Below, piece after piece: positions 1-13,100 of a stretch of 64,000 nt of DNA; within the stretch, counting starts at the first letter, position 1; each line of letters begins with the position of its first letter. The translations under genes were made by a program, and so were the position numbers. The stretch covers positions 46,542,142 to 46,606,141 of the forward strand of contig OX637394.1 in assembly GCA_951799425.1 (NCBI GenBank). The letters run 5' to 3'. The notes beneath the pieces were generated by a model that saw only the letters and a program-made list of their open reading frames with translations, was not told the DNA's origin and did no database searches. The stretch is from Ilex aquifolium. Lineage: Eukaryota; Streptophyta; Magnoliopsida; Aquifoliales; Aquifoliaceae.

Positions 1-3000
1 AACATTTAATTATTTTCATTGGAGGTTTAATAATTAATTTCAAATTTTCATTTCCTATTTTCCTTTGAACAATCTTATCTTATCTATATTATTAATATAT
101 TTCATACTACTAATAAAAGTAGAGTAATAAAACAAAATTTCTTCTTTAATTTTACCCCCAAAAAATTTAGAAAGGTTATTTTGCAATTTTGTAAAACTGG
201 TAAGAATTATTTGTGCTAATATAAAATGTTAGCTATTTTTAAAAATTTTAATTTTCAATTCTAGCATTTGTTATTGTGTTAAGGACAATTAAATTTTAGC
301 CTCTGGGATCCCTAGCGTTGCTATTTCTCTTATGCTCCGTTTGATATGATGGAAAAATAGAAGGATGAAAAGTTGGAGAGATAAATAAAACATCATGTTT
401 TATAAGGAATGAATATAGGAAAGATAGAAAAGTGGATGAATTAACTTTCCTTCTAACTCACCAAAATTAATCTCTCCAAAATCGGAAGGAAAGTGGATGA
501 AAAGTTAATTATTTGTGTTGAAATGTATCTTATTTGTCTATATATCTTTTTATATATACATATATTATGTATACATTAATTTCATATAAAAATACAATGA
601 TAAAATATGTATTTATATAAATATTTAAAAATAAATTCTAAAATTTAAAATTTAAATTTAAATTTAAATTAAAAAAAATATTTTTTCCATCTTAGTTATT
701 GATGAAAATTTTCGACTTAACACGATAACACGACTCGAACTCGACATGAATTTTATGGCACGAACTTGAAAATGACATGACTGTCACGCAAACAAGAAAT
801 ATAAACGGCTTATATCGAGTTCAATCCGTCAAACTCAAAATTGACATCATTAGCCCGTTTATTTAAAAATAAACGCTTTCTTTATTTTTTCGTTTATATG
901 GTAATACGAAACTAACATGTTTAACATGAATTCAATTAAGTGAAAATAGAATATTAGCGTTAAATTTTTTATTCAAAATTTATGTGGATCAATACGAATA
1001 CAAACACGAACATGATACGAAAATAAACAGATCAACTCGACGCGACACAATTAATTAAATAAGTTGAAAATGTGTCATTCCAACTTTTCTTATTGAAAAT
1101 ATATATCCCCTACTTTCCCTCCACCAAATTTCCATCCTTCCTACCGAACCCAGCATTAGTACTGCCCTGGAAAGCTAGTCGCTTTGTCAAAACCGTTAAC
1201 CCCAACAACAGCTCCCGCCTGCCCATCTACCTTCTTTCACTCCCATGTCTCTGCTATATCATTGCCATCTGCGAGCTCACAAAAAATAGATGACGACTCA
1301 CCTTCAACTTTGGTCGCCGCCTCCCTCTCTCTATCGATTACGGTTCGTGAGATTGCCACCTCTTAAGATACCTCCCCGACTATTCCTCTCATATTTTAGT
1401 TCACATTTCTTTGAAAGGTATCATTCCCTGTTTCTCTCATCTGATGTTTATGTGTCTGAAAGTGTATCTTCAATTAGTTGCTAATCAACTTGTTAATAGG
1501 ATCACTTTCTTGCAGATTCAGGTGTTCGACAAAATTACTCAACCATAACACGTATGTGTGTGTGGGGATTTGGCATTATTCTACACTTTCGGTTTATTCG
1601 TTTGTGTGAGATAGGATTGCAGATGTTTGAAGATCACAATATTACACATTAATTGTAATCACGGTGAGGGATATACCCTGTAACAAGGATCATGGGTGTG
1701 CTTTCAGACAGGGGTTCATAGAGTGGACGCATATAACAGCTTCTATTGATATGAGGTAGTATTTTGGTCTATGTTTTATTGCTTTGATCTGGGTTTCAAT
1801 ATACTGTATGGTTTGTGAAGATTTTGACTCTTGCTTTCTGTAATGTATTTTAATTTGTTAATGCATGCTATGCCAAGATTACATTGTCAAGGAGCCTTGA
1901 GAAGCTTACCATCGATCCAGGGATGCTTACTACTACAGATTCTTGGATGATTGTTTCCGTAAAATGTTATAATTAGGGGCTCATATTTTTAATGTGAGCA
2001 TCACTCTAACTCCTTTTGCTAAATGTCGTACTCTACATATTACCTCTTACTTTATGTGAAATATATATATAGGAAAAAGATGTTTCATAAAGTGTTTATT
2101 ATATGGAAATGAATTGGTCACCAAACAAAAGGATGCATGAATTTATAGTTGTATATTCAGATTTTTTTTTGGGTGGGTTTTGATAACTCTGCCATACATG
2201 GATGGGGTTATCACAAGTAATTTAGAACGTTTTCATATCTCTCCACTTGTTGTGGCTTTCCTTGTGCAGTTACATCATGAAACTGGCTCTACAATCATGT
2301 GGTGGTGTACTTGGACAACCATTACTCCGGAGGGATTTTCAGTTGAGCTTAAGAGAGTGTAGCTCAACATCGCAAATAGCAGCCTGTGATTGTTGCCCAT
2401 AGAAAGAACACCTTTGATGGATGTGGCATTAAGAGACTATTATCTAACAAGTTCAAATTTGACAAGGTAAGTAAGTAATGTGCCCTAGATTTGTTTTGTT
2501 GATAGTTACCTTGAGGCGGTCACTGTCAGGTGGTCACCTACCAGTTATTGAGTGTTGGTTTTGGTTTCCCATTCTCATGGTCTACTTCTCAATTTTTCCT
2601 AAAATCAGGACTCATAAAAACTCCTATTTTAAGTAAGTTTGATCAAAATGATTCGTAGTCACTGACTGGGACTATCATTACCATCTATTTTCCAATTCAG
2701 ATATTGGATGTTTCTTTTAGAGATGCACTAAAGAATGCTATGTGAAACAATCATAGGAGTATGTGTCGTTGGCACTTGAAAATGGCCCCATCAGCTTGCT
2801 TACCTCCATTAGGTGCAGTTGATCAGGTATTTATTACTACAGAATTTTATTGATTTCGTCCAGTCACGTCTCATTGTTAGTGGATCTAGCATTTGTTAAT
2901 GGTTAGCAAGTTTTTTTTGGAATGGCGTAATTTAGTATATTCCTTCAAACTAAGGTATGGGCCAATTCTTATGGAAAACCCGCTTATCATATTTTTTTCT

Positions 3001-3239
3001 ATACAGATTTAGTCATGTTGATGTCTAATGCTACTAGAAGAGAGAACAAAGAATTCAATAAAGAATTGATCTAGGAAGTGCAGTGGTTAATGAATTTGAT
3101 CAAGGTCCATGAATATTTAGCATAGTTGATGGCAAAAGTTGTTCCATATATGATTTCACTGTGTCGAGCGTTAGGTTTCATCAAACTTCGAAACCACATG
3201 GTGTTTTCGCATCCGAATTTTATTTTTCATTTATTTTTG
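1..3239. other. Left flank, no recognisable gene
   Basis: This is AT-rich sequence with no open frame I can assign. Positions about 40-105 match 45705-45768, so block A of the large duplication starts here, but 106-3238 has no counterpart in block B. From about 1080 the base composition looks transcribed (CT-rich stretch 1100-1400, possible donors such as gtaagt near 2467). Short frames such as 2180-2362 have no family resemblance that I recognise. A degraded unknown gene is possible; I see nothing firm. Confidence 0.4.
715..1070. mobile_element. Relic of a hAT-type MITE
   Basis: The tract is dense in 'cacga/acacgac' words. Its last 130 bases (about 930-1060) align by eye with 51780-51900 inside the intact hAT MITE at 51307-51967, including the shared 'caattaagtgaaaata' and 'aaataaacagRtcaactcgac' runs. 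Neither terminal repeat is preserved, so this is an older, eroded member of the same family. It is absent from block B. Confidence 0.55.
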
Positions 3240-3740
3240 TGTAAATTTCTCCGCAAAACTCACCACCAATGTAGAATGTGATCACTTGTTGTATCAAACT
3301 TTGTGATTTCCCCTTATATATAACTTTGAGGCCTTCCGTGGATCTGTTATTTTATTTTGCGTTCGATAAACATCGTCTGTTGATCTGTTATGTAATGTGA
3401 TAACACTGTCGGTGGAAATTTTGAAATTGTCTTTAGTGTGCCCTCTTAATGTGTGAAAGCTCGTTTTGGGTCTAATGTCTTGTAATAATGTATACATGTC
3501 AACTTTCTTTGTTATGTTTTTTGTTATAGTGAGTACTCTATGCAACTTAATACTTCTTGCATCAAAGTTCTTCAAACTCAGGATGAAGTGGTTAACCACC
3601 GTTAAAGAGGCAGCATCAAAGGACCTCCTGCATGAACGCCATATGGCCATGGGTTCATGCATCTAATCCATGACCGCCGTCATTACAAAAAACATTTGAC
3701 AGATTTCATTGTTTAGGTATCAAAAAATTACTCAATATTG
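3240..3740. repeat. Segment duplicated at 45775-46281
   Basis: This stretch is repeated nearly base for base at 45775-46281. Both copies keep a minus-strand open frame (3294-3662; 45854-46195) and part of a plus-strand frame (3466-3666). The translated products resemble nothing I know, and the two copies differ by scattered substitutions without an obvious coding pattern, so I treat the frames as chance. Confidence 0.6.
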
Positions 3741-5434
3741 TTAGTATTTTCTTGCTTGATTTCCTTTCTATGAGAACACACATATAGAAGTGCAAATTAT
3801 TTCACACAGAAATAGAAGTTATTTTCAGTTGAAATATTATCGATTATGTAGAATATAGATTGTGGATTTCTGAATTTTGATAAACTTATTAGGACCCTTT
3901 TTATGATATGGTGTTATGAGGTTTCAAAGTGGAGACATTTTGTTTCATATGATAATAATTCTTGGATATGGAAACAAAAAAGATGAGCAATTTGAAAAAA
4001 TTTCGGGAACCATGTTCAAGATTATAGACCTCAAGTTATCATCATGAAGAATATATCACAGCTGGAAACTCTATTTTAATTTAACATTATACAGCTATTA
4101 GTTTTCATATACTACTTGCTACTTTAACTCGATGGCTTTTTGACTGAATAAAATCCAATGGTTAATTGAACTGTGCTTATTGGAATGATAATTGAACTAT
4201 AAAGCATAGCATTAGACAACCTGATTCTCAGTCAACCAACGTTATGCTTTTAAGACATTAACGAAAGTTTACTTTGACTTGTGGACCCCTCGTTCAGCAT
4301 TTACCAACCTCATGTGATCAGCTAGGTGATTGATTCCAAATTACAATTTTGAATATCTCCATCTAATATAATTAGCCATGAATTGGCTACGGTGGGTGGA
4401 TTGTGTAGGACTCCTTCTATGGTGGGGACTAACTGAGAAACAAGATATGGTCTTGCAGAAATGGTCCATACATAATGATGCATTTCACACTTTGTAAATT
4501 CTTTAGTGAGGTATTACTTCCTCTTGCTCTTTATAGATTTTGTTGTTGTTTGCATCTATTTGTATTCCCTACATTTCCCCCTTTTTGTTGTTGCTTAGAT
4601 ATAAGATGTATGATTATGGTTGTACTTTCATTGAGTACTTGTTTGCATGACCATATGGATTCATAAAAAGTACAAAATAACAACAATTAAAGCTGATTTT
4701 ATAGTACAAAATGACTGATATGTCATCTAAGTATTTCCAGTTTTATATTTTATTAATATTATAACATCAATTACATGCTCTCATCTTTTGATCTTACCTT
4801 AGAATGTTATTATTTATTTGAACTATGATGGTAAAATTAAACCTAGAAAGAGTTCTAAAGCTGACAAATTTAGCAGGGATAAGGACAAAGTTGTTTCCGG
4901 ATACATGAACATTGTCTAGAAATACGTTGAATGAAGAGATAACAGTAGGAGAGTTCAATCTTGTATATTTTCACTTATCAATTGGTTTTCTACTTGAAAC
5001 GTAAGGTTTGGAAATAAGAGGTTAGTTGTTAACGATCTTATTTAAGACTTTTAAAGGGTATGCCCCTGGTTTGACTCATGAGCAGTGGACTATTGAATTG
5101 TTTCTAGCTGTTTCGTTGGGTTTGGGCTAGCTATGGCTTTGGTCATACGTAGGGAGTATCTGTAAATTTTTCCTGTCTAGTCGGGAGGATTTTCAACGTG
5201 TAATGGTCACTCCTTGATAAGAACTCACATGTTGTCCCCTTTATCCTTTTCCAATGGCCAAAAAAATAAAAATAAGGAAGAAGTGAAGATATGAGACCCT
5301 CACATGGATTGTAGTACATTTAAGTAATATTAAGGGTGGAAGAGGATTTTCATATGAGACCCTCCACTGGTTTAGTTTTCTCGATTGTGACCAGAAAATT
5401 GGAAATGAAGAAGTTTATGCAATTTTTCGAAGAC
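3741..5434. other. Noncoding part of duplicated block A
   Basis: No gene is recognised. Homology with block B resumes at about 4372 (= 49662) and runs on to 6358; 3741-4371 is missing from B. A short frame at 4475-4666 is kept in B (49764-49955) with one residue change, but the region is too similar overall for that to argue for coding. Confidence 0.4.
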
Positions 5435-5575
5435 TTATTTTTTTTTTTTTTGGTATTGCACCGATGCAGTCGTCAATGGCTAGCTTACCATGTAGCGATG
5501 CTTTGATAGAAAACAATCCCACTCCTTAGCAAATGCACTTTTACCACTAGGCCAAAGAGACATGTTGACTATACA
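5435..5575 (-). mobile_element. tRNA-derived SINE, minus strand
   Basis: On the minus strand the segment begins near 5575 and contains GGCCTAGTGGTAAAAGTGC, a good fit to a tRNA-type A box. It ends in a run of about 14 A (T run at 5439-5454 on the + strand). The B box is degenerate. No clear target duplication was found. The same element sits at the equivalent place in block B (50742-50875), so it predates the duplication. Confidence 0.6.
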
Positions 5576-7445
5576 ATATTCCTACTGCTCATAGTTTACA
5601 AAGTGCAAATCATTGCAATGACTAATTTGCTAGCATTACAAACAACCACCAAACCAAAGGAAACAAAATGAGAAAGATAACAATTACATTAATATTGGTT
5701 AAATTCTGATGTGGAGTAGTGGATGTCTTTATAGGAGTATAATGCTAACGTAGGCTTCATAACCATAAGAAGTTTCCATACTCTGATATAAAACTAGCCA
5801 TTATTTCATATTTGCTTGAAAAGGGCAACACATCTAGGAAGCATTGCCCAGGAAAGTGCAATTAGTTTTCTTTTTGGCTTCGGAAAAATAGTTGGAGAAA
5901 ATTTAACAAATTATTAATTGATCCAAAAATATGAGGATTAAATGTAAGCGAGTTCACTTGAAACTAATTCTTTAAAATAGTTCACGTGCAACGTATGTGC
6001 GCATCAACTAGTATCTATATATGTACTAGTTATAACCTATGCCTAAAGGGACAATATAACATAAAATTCAAGCCTTCAAAAAATTAATCTTATTATATTA
6101 AATAATAATTTTTCTATCATTCATTTCTTTGATTATATCATTTAAAATTTTCTCAAAATACGTATACACAATACAGGTCTAAAATAAAAATTATATTAAA
6201 CTAAAAATTTATCAAATATTAAATAATTGAACATGTGATAAAAATGAGTGATGTGATGGTTTTGGGGGGGGGGGAATGTGTAGGAGATAAAATTCAACTT
6301 CCTATGCATTTTATCATATAGATTGTAAACTGCAATTTGCCCCAAAAATAGATATTAAGGTAATGTTTGGTAACAAAAAGTTTTTGTTTATTTTTATTTT
6401 TGTTTTCATTTTTTCGGAAAATAAAAAAAAAAATATTTGGTGAATGTTTTCGTTTTTTTTTTTTACTTCTATGTTTCAAAAACAATGGCCAAATTTGAAA
6501 ACATCCAAAATGATATTTTTGAAAACATTCAAAAAACAAAACAAAGCAGGAGGCTCCTTACCCAATTAATGAGATCTCGACTTCAAACCCTCTTAACAGC
6601 AAATGGTTCATTTTTTTTACTTACAATATAAAACGGCATGAACAGCTGACTTCTCATAGTGGTTTGCTCGCTGGTGGTCGAAGTCGTTCGCTGGGTCGTC
6701 ACCTCTGGTTGGTCGCTGGTCGTCGCCTCCGTTGTGTCTCCGGTGAAGCTGTAATCTCTCCGACAAAACTGTAAGCTCTCTCTGCTCGTATCTCCACTTT
6801 GATTTTTTTTTTTTTTTTTCAGATCTATGATTTTTTTTCCAGATCTATTCTCCACAGGTTATATTGTTGTTTGCTTTACCTATTGTTTATCGGGTTCATT
6901 TCTAGATCTTATGAATTTTGTGTCAAAAATCAGGATAGGGATTTTTGTGGAGAACACATGTTCTAACTTACAGATATCTTTTACTTTTGTGGGTTTTTTT
7001 CCTTGTTCACATGAGAAATGTGGATTCCGATTTCGGGTTTTTGGTAAATTTCAATATTTTTTATGTCTTGTTTTCAAAATCAGATTAAGTGTTTTTTTAC
7101 CTACTTCTTGTGGGTTGTAACTTTTTCTTTCTTGAATTAAATTCAAGGCTCTTTTTGATATGTGTTGGATTTTTTGCTCAGTGGTTTTATTTATAATACA
7201 CATAATACCAGATAACAGTGTGAGTAGGAGCAATTCATTATCCAAATCGAACTATAACCATAGCTGGCCTAGTTAATATTCTTGCTTAAACATGAATTTG
7301 CATCTCTGAGATGCAATCTTTAACCACTCTGCATTTCTTCTAAAACAATTCAGCACACGCAAATTCCTACTTACATTTGTCCTTTATTCCAAAACCAAGT
7401 TTTATTCAACAATCTTGATTACATTTAGCATCGGTATTTAAGCAC

Positions 7446-8199
7446 ATGCTGAGATGTGGGGTTGTGGGAGGTGGGAGATGTTTTAAGATGCTAAAGCCTT
7501 GGTTTGATTTTACAGTGAATAATTCCATGATGCTTATTGGTGATGGGAAGACTGCTGATTTCTGGTGTGATCCATGGTCGGAATCTGGTCCTTTAATTCA
7601 CAGAATTGAGCTTATTCCTCAGTTTTTTCCCCAGATTAGTGAGGTATGGGGTGAGAATGGTTGGTTATTGGAAGGAGTTGTTGATTTGCTAACCCCTAAG
7701 TTGCTGTCTGAAGTTCTGGGTTCTGGGGTGGTTTTATCAGCAAAACCTGATTATAGAGTGTGGAGGCATTCTAATTCAGGATATTTTTCTGTTAAGTCTG
7801 CATGGAACTTGGTAAGGAGGAATGGAGATCTGGGTGTGATTGCTAAAGGCATTTGGAATTGCTGATTACTTGGCTTCATTGGCAGTTCAACTGGGGAGAT
7901 CTGTTGATTTTTCAGCTAGTGGTGTCTTACCACTTGCTGGAAGGATGCTGCTGCAATGGGATCAAACTCAGCTGCCTGCTGCTAGGATGAAGAGGGTGGT
8001 TCACAGAGGTACATTGCCTCTTTGATTTCTGGCAGGAGTTCTGTAACCTTGGAAGTATTAAAATGACTTCCAAGGAATTTTGAAGGATTAAAGCCTTAGT
8101 TGTATTTTGAGGTTCTCATTGTTTGATTCTTGTAATTTGTTGCTTCTTGTAATTCTTGGATTCATTCAATAATTTATTTTTTCTTTAAAAAAAAAAAAA
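7446..8199 (+). mobile_element. 5'-truncated LINE 3' end, nested
   Basis: The frame 7446-7865 translates to the region after the reverse transcriptase of plant L1-type LINEs: MLIGDGKTADFWCDPW followed later by YRVWRHSNSGYFSVKSAWNL, the start of the zf-RVT domain. Reading stops at 7865. The expected cysteine/histidine part of zf-RVT is missing, so there is a deletion or rearrangement at about 7862. A 13-base A run at 8187-8199 closes the element. I could not find a target duplication. Confidence 0.7.
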
Positions 8200-8220
8200 T
8201 GTTCATGTGGATATGGTAAT

Positions 8221-8493
8221 ATGAATGTTTTCGTCACGCGGACAAAAAAAAACAACGGTCGCCTTTTTTATTGTTGTCCAAGATGGCATGATGATTGTTT
8301 CATTTGGGTTGATGAGTACGATACACACAGAGATGAATCAGAAATTGTGATCCCACATGCCAATTTAGGAGGGAGAGAAAGAAGAAATGGATCACACTTT
8401 TTTATGCTTATTTGTTGCGGATGCAATTTCATCGTGTGTTGTGTATTATTGTTCTTGATATTTGTATTACTTATTGGAATTTTAGTGAAGTAA
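8221..8493 (+). pseudogene. GRF zinc-finger plus transmembrane fragment
   Basis: The 90-residue frame carries the second half of a GRF zinc finger: TKKNNGRLFYCCPRWHDDC followed by FIWVDEY, matching the family pattern T-x-x-N-x-G-R-x-F-x-x-C ... C-x-F-x-W-x-D-E. The first zinc ligands, expected upstream, are missing, probably because a LINE was inserted directly in front (7446-8199). A hydrophobic segment at residues 60-88 is likely a membrane anchor; small GRF-plus-membrane proteins are common in plants, often in transposon-rich DNA. The frame lies wholly inside the PIF/Harbinger-like element and is absent from block B. The finger is incomplete, so I call a captured and broken gene fragment. 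Confidence 0.6.
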
Positions 8494-8991
8494 TTGGAGT
8501 GTATTTGTGTAATTGGTAAAATATGAACAATATGTTTATGTAGTGATACATTGGATGTTTAACAACTTTTATTTTGAGTTGATGTATTATGCACTGTTTT
8601 ATGAGTTAATATATGTATTGACGTATAATCAATGTGGATATGATTTATCAAGAATTAAAATAAATGTAAAATATATGACATAAAATAAAATGGTTAACAA
8701 ACATATTTTCTGTTTTAGTTTTTAGATTTCATAAAACAACAACTTTTTTGTTTTAAACTTTTAACCACAAAAAAAAAAAAACATTAATTCTGTTTTTTAT
8801 TTTTTTTTACCGAACGCACCCTAAGATGAAAATAATATAGGGGGCATTATAGGAAATTTGTATGTGTAGATACGCAGATATATAATGTATTTGATGAGAT
8901 AACATTGCAAGTTTGCAAATCGCATGAACAGAGGGAAAGGGCGATTAAAGCTCGGCACAAATCGAATAGAAGACCTCAAATCCAAATCCAA

Positions 8992-9062
8992 GTAAGTTTG
9001 AAATTTTTCTCACATCACCACTTTCCAAGCGAAAGCCTTTCAAGTATTTTATTTGTTTGCAG
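8992..9062 (+). other. Intron in 5' leader of kinase copy A
   Basis: A GTAAGT donor at 8992 and a TTTGCAG acceptor ending at 9062 define a 71-bp intron upstream of the start codon. The same intron with the same length is at 52490-52560 in copy B. An upstream ATG at 8924 would read across the splice and stop at 9085-9087, giving a short upstream frame that might damp translation. Confidence 0.5.
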
Positions 9063-9105
9063 AACAATAGGTTCAGTTCAGCCCTAGCTCAAAAGAGGGT
9101 CGGCA

Positions 9106-12100
9106 ATGGCACGTGATGAGGCTTCACTGATGTTTTCGTTCAAGGACCTTGAAGAAATCACCGATGGTTTCAGCGAAGAGAATTATATTGGACAATTTCA
9201 GTTTGGCAAACTGTATCGAGGAAAGGTTAATTCAGATGATGGGCCACGCTTCTGTACGGTGAAGATTTGGGAAATTCCTGAACTTTATGTTTATTGTGAG
9301 GGCCACAACGAAGGCAGATTAAGAGTACGTCGGGGTTGATTTCAAACGAAGCCAGCTTTTTCTTAATTTTTTTGATGTGTTACGTATTGATTTATTTTTT
9401 AATTATTATTAGGATGAATTATCGCTTCTTGAGCACGAAAAGTTCAATTTTCATCCGGGGCTGGTAAAGTTGTATGGATATTGTGTTGATGAAGAAAAGC
9501 TTGGTATTATTTATGATCTCAATCCACTTGATACTGTGCATAACCTTGTGCTTAAAGGTAAATATCCTTCTGCTTCTTGTTTTAGAGTGGATAATCGAAG
9601 TTATCTGTGGTGACATAGTCTAACCTCGTAAATTAGTTTGATGTTTACTGGTATAAATTTGTTGATTTGACTGTTTTGAGTTGTTGTGATGCATTTGTAG
9701 ATAGTTTTACATGGCTGCAGAGAATTAAAGTTGCTCTTCGATTTGCTAATCTCCTAACACTTTTTCATGGTGGAAATCCGATGGGCCTGCATCTTCTGGT
9801 TCGCAACTTAAGTGCTGCTCATATCGTGCTTGATGAGGTTAGTTTTGACGTTGTTCACCTCCTCATTGTTGTTGGCATGCATGCTTCCAGAACAACTTTT
9901 CTTTTCCTTTGTCATAATTTTTTTTTGTGAGTGGTGTAATTTTGTCCATCTTACATAATATCTTGAATTGTTCTCCTTGTAGGATTACAACCCAAAATTA
10001 TTCGACTTTGGCCTGATTTCGGGTGGAATTTTCCCCGATAGGACTATACGGCATCCTGCGGCTCTTTCTGGGTGTATTGGTTACATTTCTAAGGGTTTTT
10101 GTTATTCAGGTCTGCTAGCTTAATATGTTAATATTGTTGATTATCAAAATGCTGTTTTCATTGTCATTGGTGAAACTGCACATTACGTTTTGTTGTATTG
10201 TATTTTGTGGAAACTTTGTGCCAAACATCTTTAGCTCATCACAAACTGAACTGAAACTTGTACAAGGGATTAGGGGAAGATATGGCAAAGAAGACTATGA
10301 GTAGATATATTGATTAATCAAACAAAGTTAATTTATCTTTTTTTGTAGTTGGACTCCATGATTCATTGTAGTTAGACTATGATAATAAATTAGCGGGAAC
10401 AATATTATTGACTAGGGGGAATAACCCTTTAAATAGCTTAAACTGGTGTAACAACATACCGGTTCTCTCTTCTTTATATAGGTATTCTCATTTTGTAGGA
10501 CCATTTACATGGCCAATTAGGTTGATGAAGTAGTATTCAATTGGCTAAAATTTGGTATATGCGTGAGTTTTATATGTCCACAATATAAGCTTGAAAAGCA
10601 CTAAAATACTTGACTAGTGACTCCAACCAATTATAAAGTTTGCTTGTTCCTATATCTGAGACTAAATGTCAGAAGTGATAATTTTATTACATATTTGATT
10701 ATTCAGCTAGATTTGGGTTTTTATTCTTTGATAGTGGTTTGATTTCGGGTTTTTTATGATGACTTGAGCATGTTCATGGCTCTACCTCAGCTTGAGCCTC
10801 TACCGAGCCGAGCCTGATAAAAAATCCAAACTCAATAGCCAAGCTTGAGCCAAAGCTTATCGTTACCAGTTTCAGCCGAGCCCTTTGAAAGTATTGGGAA
10901 AATTAGGTTAAGAATTTAGCCATGGTACCTGTCAACATTTTCTTGAGTATGATAGTTGCATTTCTTGTACAGATGGACTCTCAGTCTCTCATGCGTTTCC
11001 AAATTTCTTGAACTGTCAAGAGTGGGAGAGTTGTCATTTTTCAGATTTATTGGCGCATTCTAGTTGGGAGTTTTTTGGGGGATTCTAACTTGTGGAAAAC
11101 ATGGGAGACATAGTTTTCATTTTTACATGATATATCTATGTATTTCCAAATAGATTCAGTAACTGAACTGGTCCCTTTGCTGCATATACATATTCAATAA
11201 GAGATAATGTGTTGCTACACAAATATTTTGTGTAAGTGGACATCTGGAAATTTTCTTGCTGAAAAAACTCAAATTATTTCCTGTTTTGTCCCCAACCCTT
11301 TTTTCCTGGTATGCCTGAGTCGCTAACCAAGCTATTCAAACATTTGTGCAGCTTGGTTGACCTGGCTGGGAAGTGGGAACTATCCCACGGAGGGTATGGT
11401 GTGGTGGGGGGTGGGGATAGGTAAAGAAGAGAGGATGTGGCAAGGACATCAGCGAAGTATGACATGGAATTTTTAGAGATGTGCTTATTAGGTTGGATTC
11501 TGGGATTTATTATATGTTAAAAGTGCCAAAACTGAGGGTGTAGTCTCTGTAGTTTTCTCATCCCCCCTGGCACGTTTTTGGATCGGTTTGTGCTAAGCCT
11601 AAAGCAACAAGGTCACACTTTGTTGGTTGGTTGTTGTTCCTTTAGTGAGGCTGAATAATACTGCTAATGCATTCCATAGATATACGTAAAAAGTGTTGCA
11701 GTTACCATATCAGGCCCATCAATGATTTGTGATCTATTTTCTGTTCTTGAGATTAAATTAATCCCCGTTTTTGCTAGAATGAGTAACTTTGAGAACTTGG
11801 TGGCAGGCTATTGGTGTGAAGGATGTGATGTTTTTGCATTTGGGGTTTTGCTTTTGATGTTGATAACCAAGAGAGTCTATAACGAAGAAGACAGAATGAA
11901 TGAGGATGTACCTAAAGTTTATGAATGGGCACAAACTCAGTACAAACCAAAAAAGGCCACCTTGGGCTATGGCAAGTCCGGTTGTTCACTTGTGCACGAA
12001 AGCCTGGAGAAGGAACCAGTTTTTTGTTCAAGAGATGGACGTCAAATTACGAAGCTGGCTATGCAATGCGTGGCATATTATTCTTCAAGCCGACCAACAA

Positions 12101-12168
12101 TGAGGCAAGTTGTCAAGTGTTTGCAGAAACTACATGTTGTTCGGCGTCATGCTATAAGTCCAAAGTGA
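9106..12168 (+). CDS. Receptor-like-kinase-type pseudokinase, copy A
   Basis: Five exons join in frame: 9106-9324, 9413-9557, 9701-9837, 9983-10109, 11807-12168, each with GT/AG borders, giving 990 nt and 329 aa. The protein is nearly all kinase fold. It begins FSFKDLEEITDGFSEEN, the usual entry of plant RLK/Pelle cytoplasmic kinases, followed by the loop IGQFQFGKLYRG (28-39) and beta-3 Lys53. The catalytic-loop HRD is V155-R156-N157, and the following Lys and Asn are S159 and H162, so phosphotransfer is unlikely. DFG (175-177) is kept. APE is not recognisable; the helix-F motif CDVFAFGVLLL and the RPTMRQVV end are present. No signal peptide or membrane segment is seen, so the protein is presumably cytosolic. 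Intron 4 is 1.7 kb. A start 5' of 9106 through the leader exon is possible but needs a weak acceptor. Copy B is a frameshifted twin. Confidence 0.82.
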
Positions 12169-12486
12169 TAATCTATTGTAGGTGTAGGCTTAGGCTACAT
12201 GTCTATATCAGGGAAAGCTAACCTTTTAATTTGTTCAGTTCATCTGAAGTAGGATACTGCATTAGCATATAGTAATTGTAAGACTCTGAAATTTATTTCG
12301 CTCTCTCAGGCACATAGAGGCTCCAATAATTGGTATATGTGGAAAGTTTTTCCAATTTTGAACCTCAAACTGTACTTCTTTGAATATCCAGAGTATTTCT
12401 TTTCTTTCACCTTGACTATTATTTTTTCTCCATCAATATATGAGGGTTGGATTTTGTTATAGCAGAGGCTAGAATATATTGAATCA

Positions 12487-13100
12487 AGATCGTAATAAGT
12501 TTAGTGAATAATTATCATAGCTTTGGGGTGAACTCGGCTAAAGCCTCAGGCAATATAGTGGAGAGGCGACTGTTGCAGACTTGGAGAGCAGGGCTGGGGG
12601 ATTCGGATGGGTGGGGATGATCAGAAGAGCTTAGAATTGGGTATACCAAAAAGGTGACAGGTGGTCGGAGAGGTGACCGTCACATAATAAAGGGGGTTGA
12701 AGAGTAAGGGTGACCACAATTAGATTGTTATGTTGAACATTGACAATAATAAATCGTTCCTAAATCAACATCATTTTTCAGGGTCGTGAAGTCCACTTTT
12801 TGACAATTTGGATGGAAAAATTAACAATCGAATATGATCACCTTTTTAGGTGTTTTTATTTATTTATTATTATGTGTGTTTTTATCACTATTGTGGTAAC
12901 TATTTTTATTATTTATTTCGATACAAAAAAAATTACCACTTTTTGTAGGTAATTTATCACATTTGTGCGTGTTTTTATCACTGTTGTGATAATTATTTTT
13001 GCCATTTTTTTCGGTACCACAACAGTGAAAAAAACACACACAACAATGATAAAAATATTTACGAATGTGATAAATAGAGGTATGATACCAAATATTACTT
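12487..13100. repeat. End of block A and an inverted/direct repeat cluster
   Basis: Positions 12487-12813 match 57574-57913 in block B, after which the gypsy element interrupts B. From 12850 to 13075 the sequence is built of repeats of 'gtgtttttatcacta/gttgtg': two direct copies about 110 bp apart (12868 and 12969) and an inverted copy at about 13015-13050, so the single strand can fold. No terminal repeats or target duplication are resolved. Confidence 0.5.

Larger units (their letters stand above)
6359..8821. mobile_element. PIF/Harbinger-like insertion carrying a gene fragment
   Basis: The left end reads GGTAATGTTTGGTAACAAAAA and the reverse complement of the right end reads GGGTGCGTTCGGTAAAAAAA. 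TAA flanks both sides (6356-6358 and 8822-8824), as expected for the TTA/TAA duplications of PIF/Harbinger elements. Block B at about 52340 has the uninterrupted target with one TAA, which fixes both borders. No transposase is visible. The interior holds a promoter-like and exon-like stretch (6640-7200), a 5'-truncated LINE (7446-8199) and a GRF-type zinc-finger frame (8221-8493), so it looks like a non-autonomous element that picked up host sequence. Confidence 0.72.

Noticed and set aside
3294-3662. 122-codon minus-strand frame as a conserved protein gene
   Set aside because: It is kept in block B only because the DNA is duplicated; changes are not biased to silent positions as far as I can see, and the product resembles nothing.
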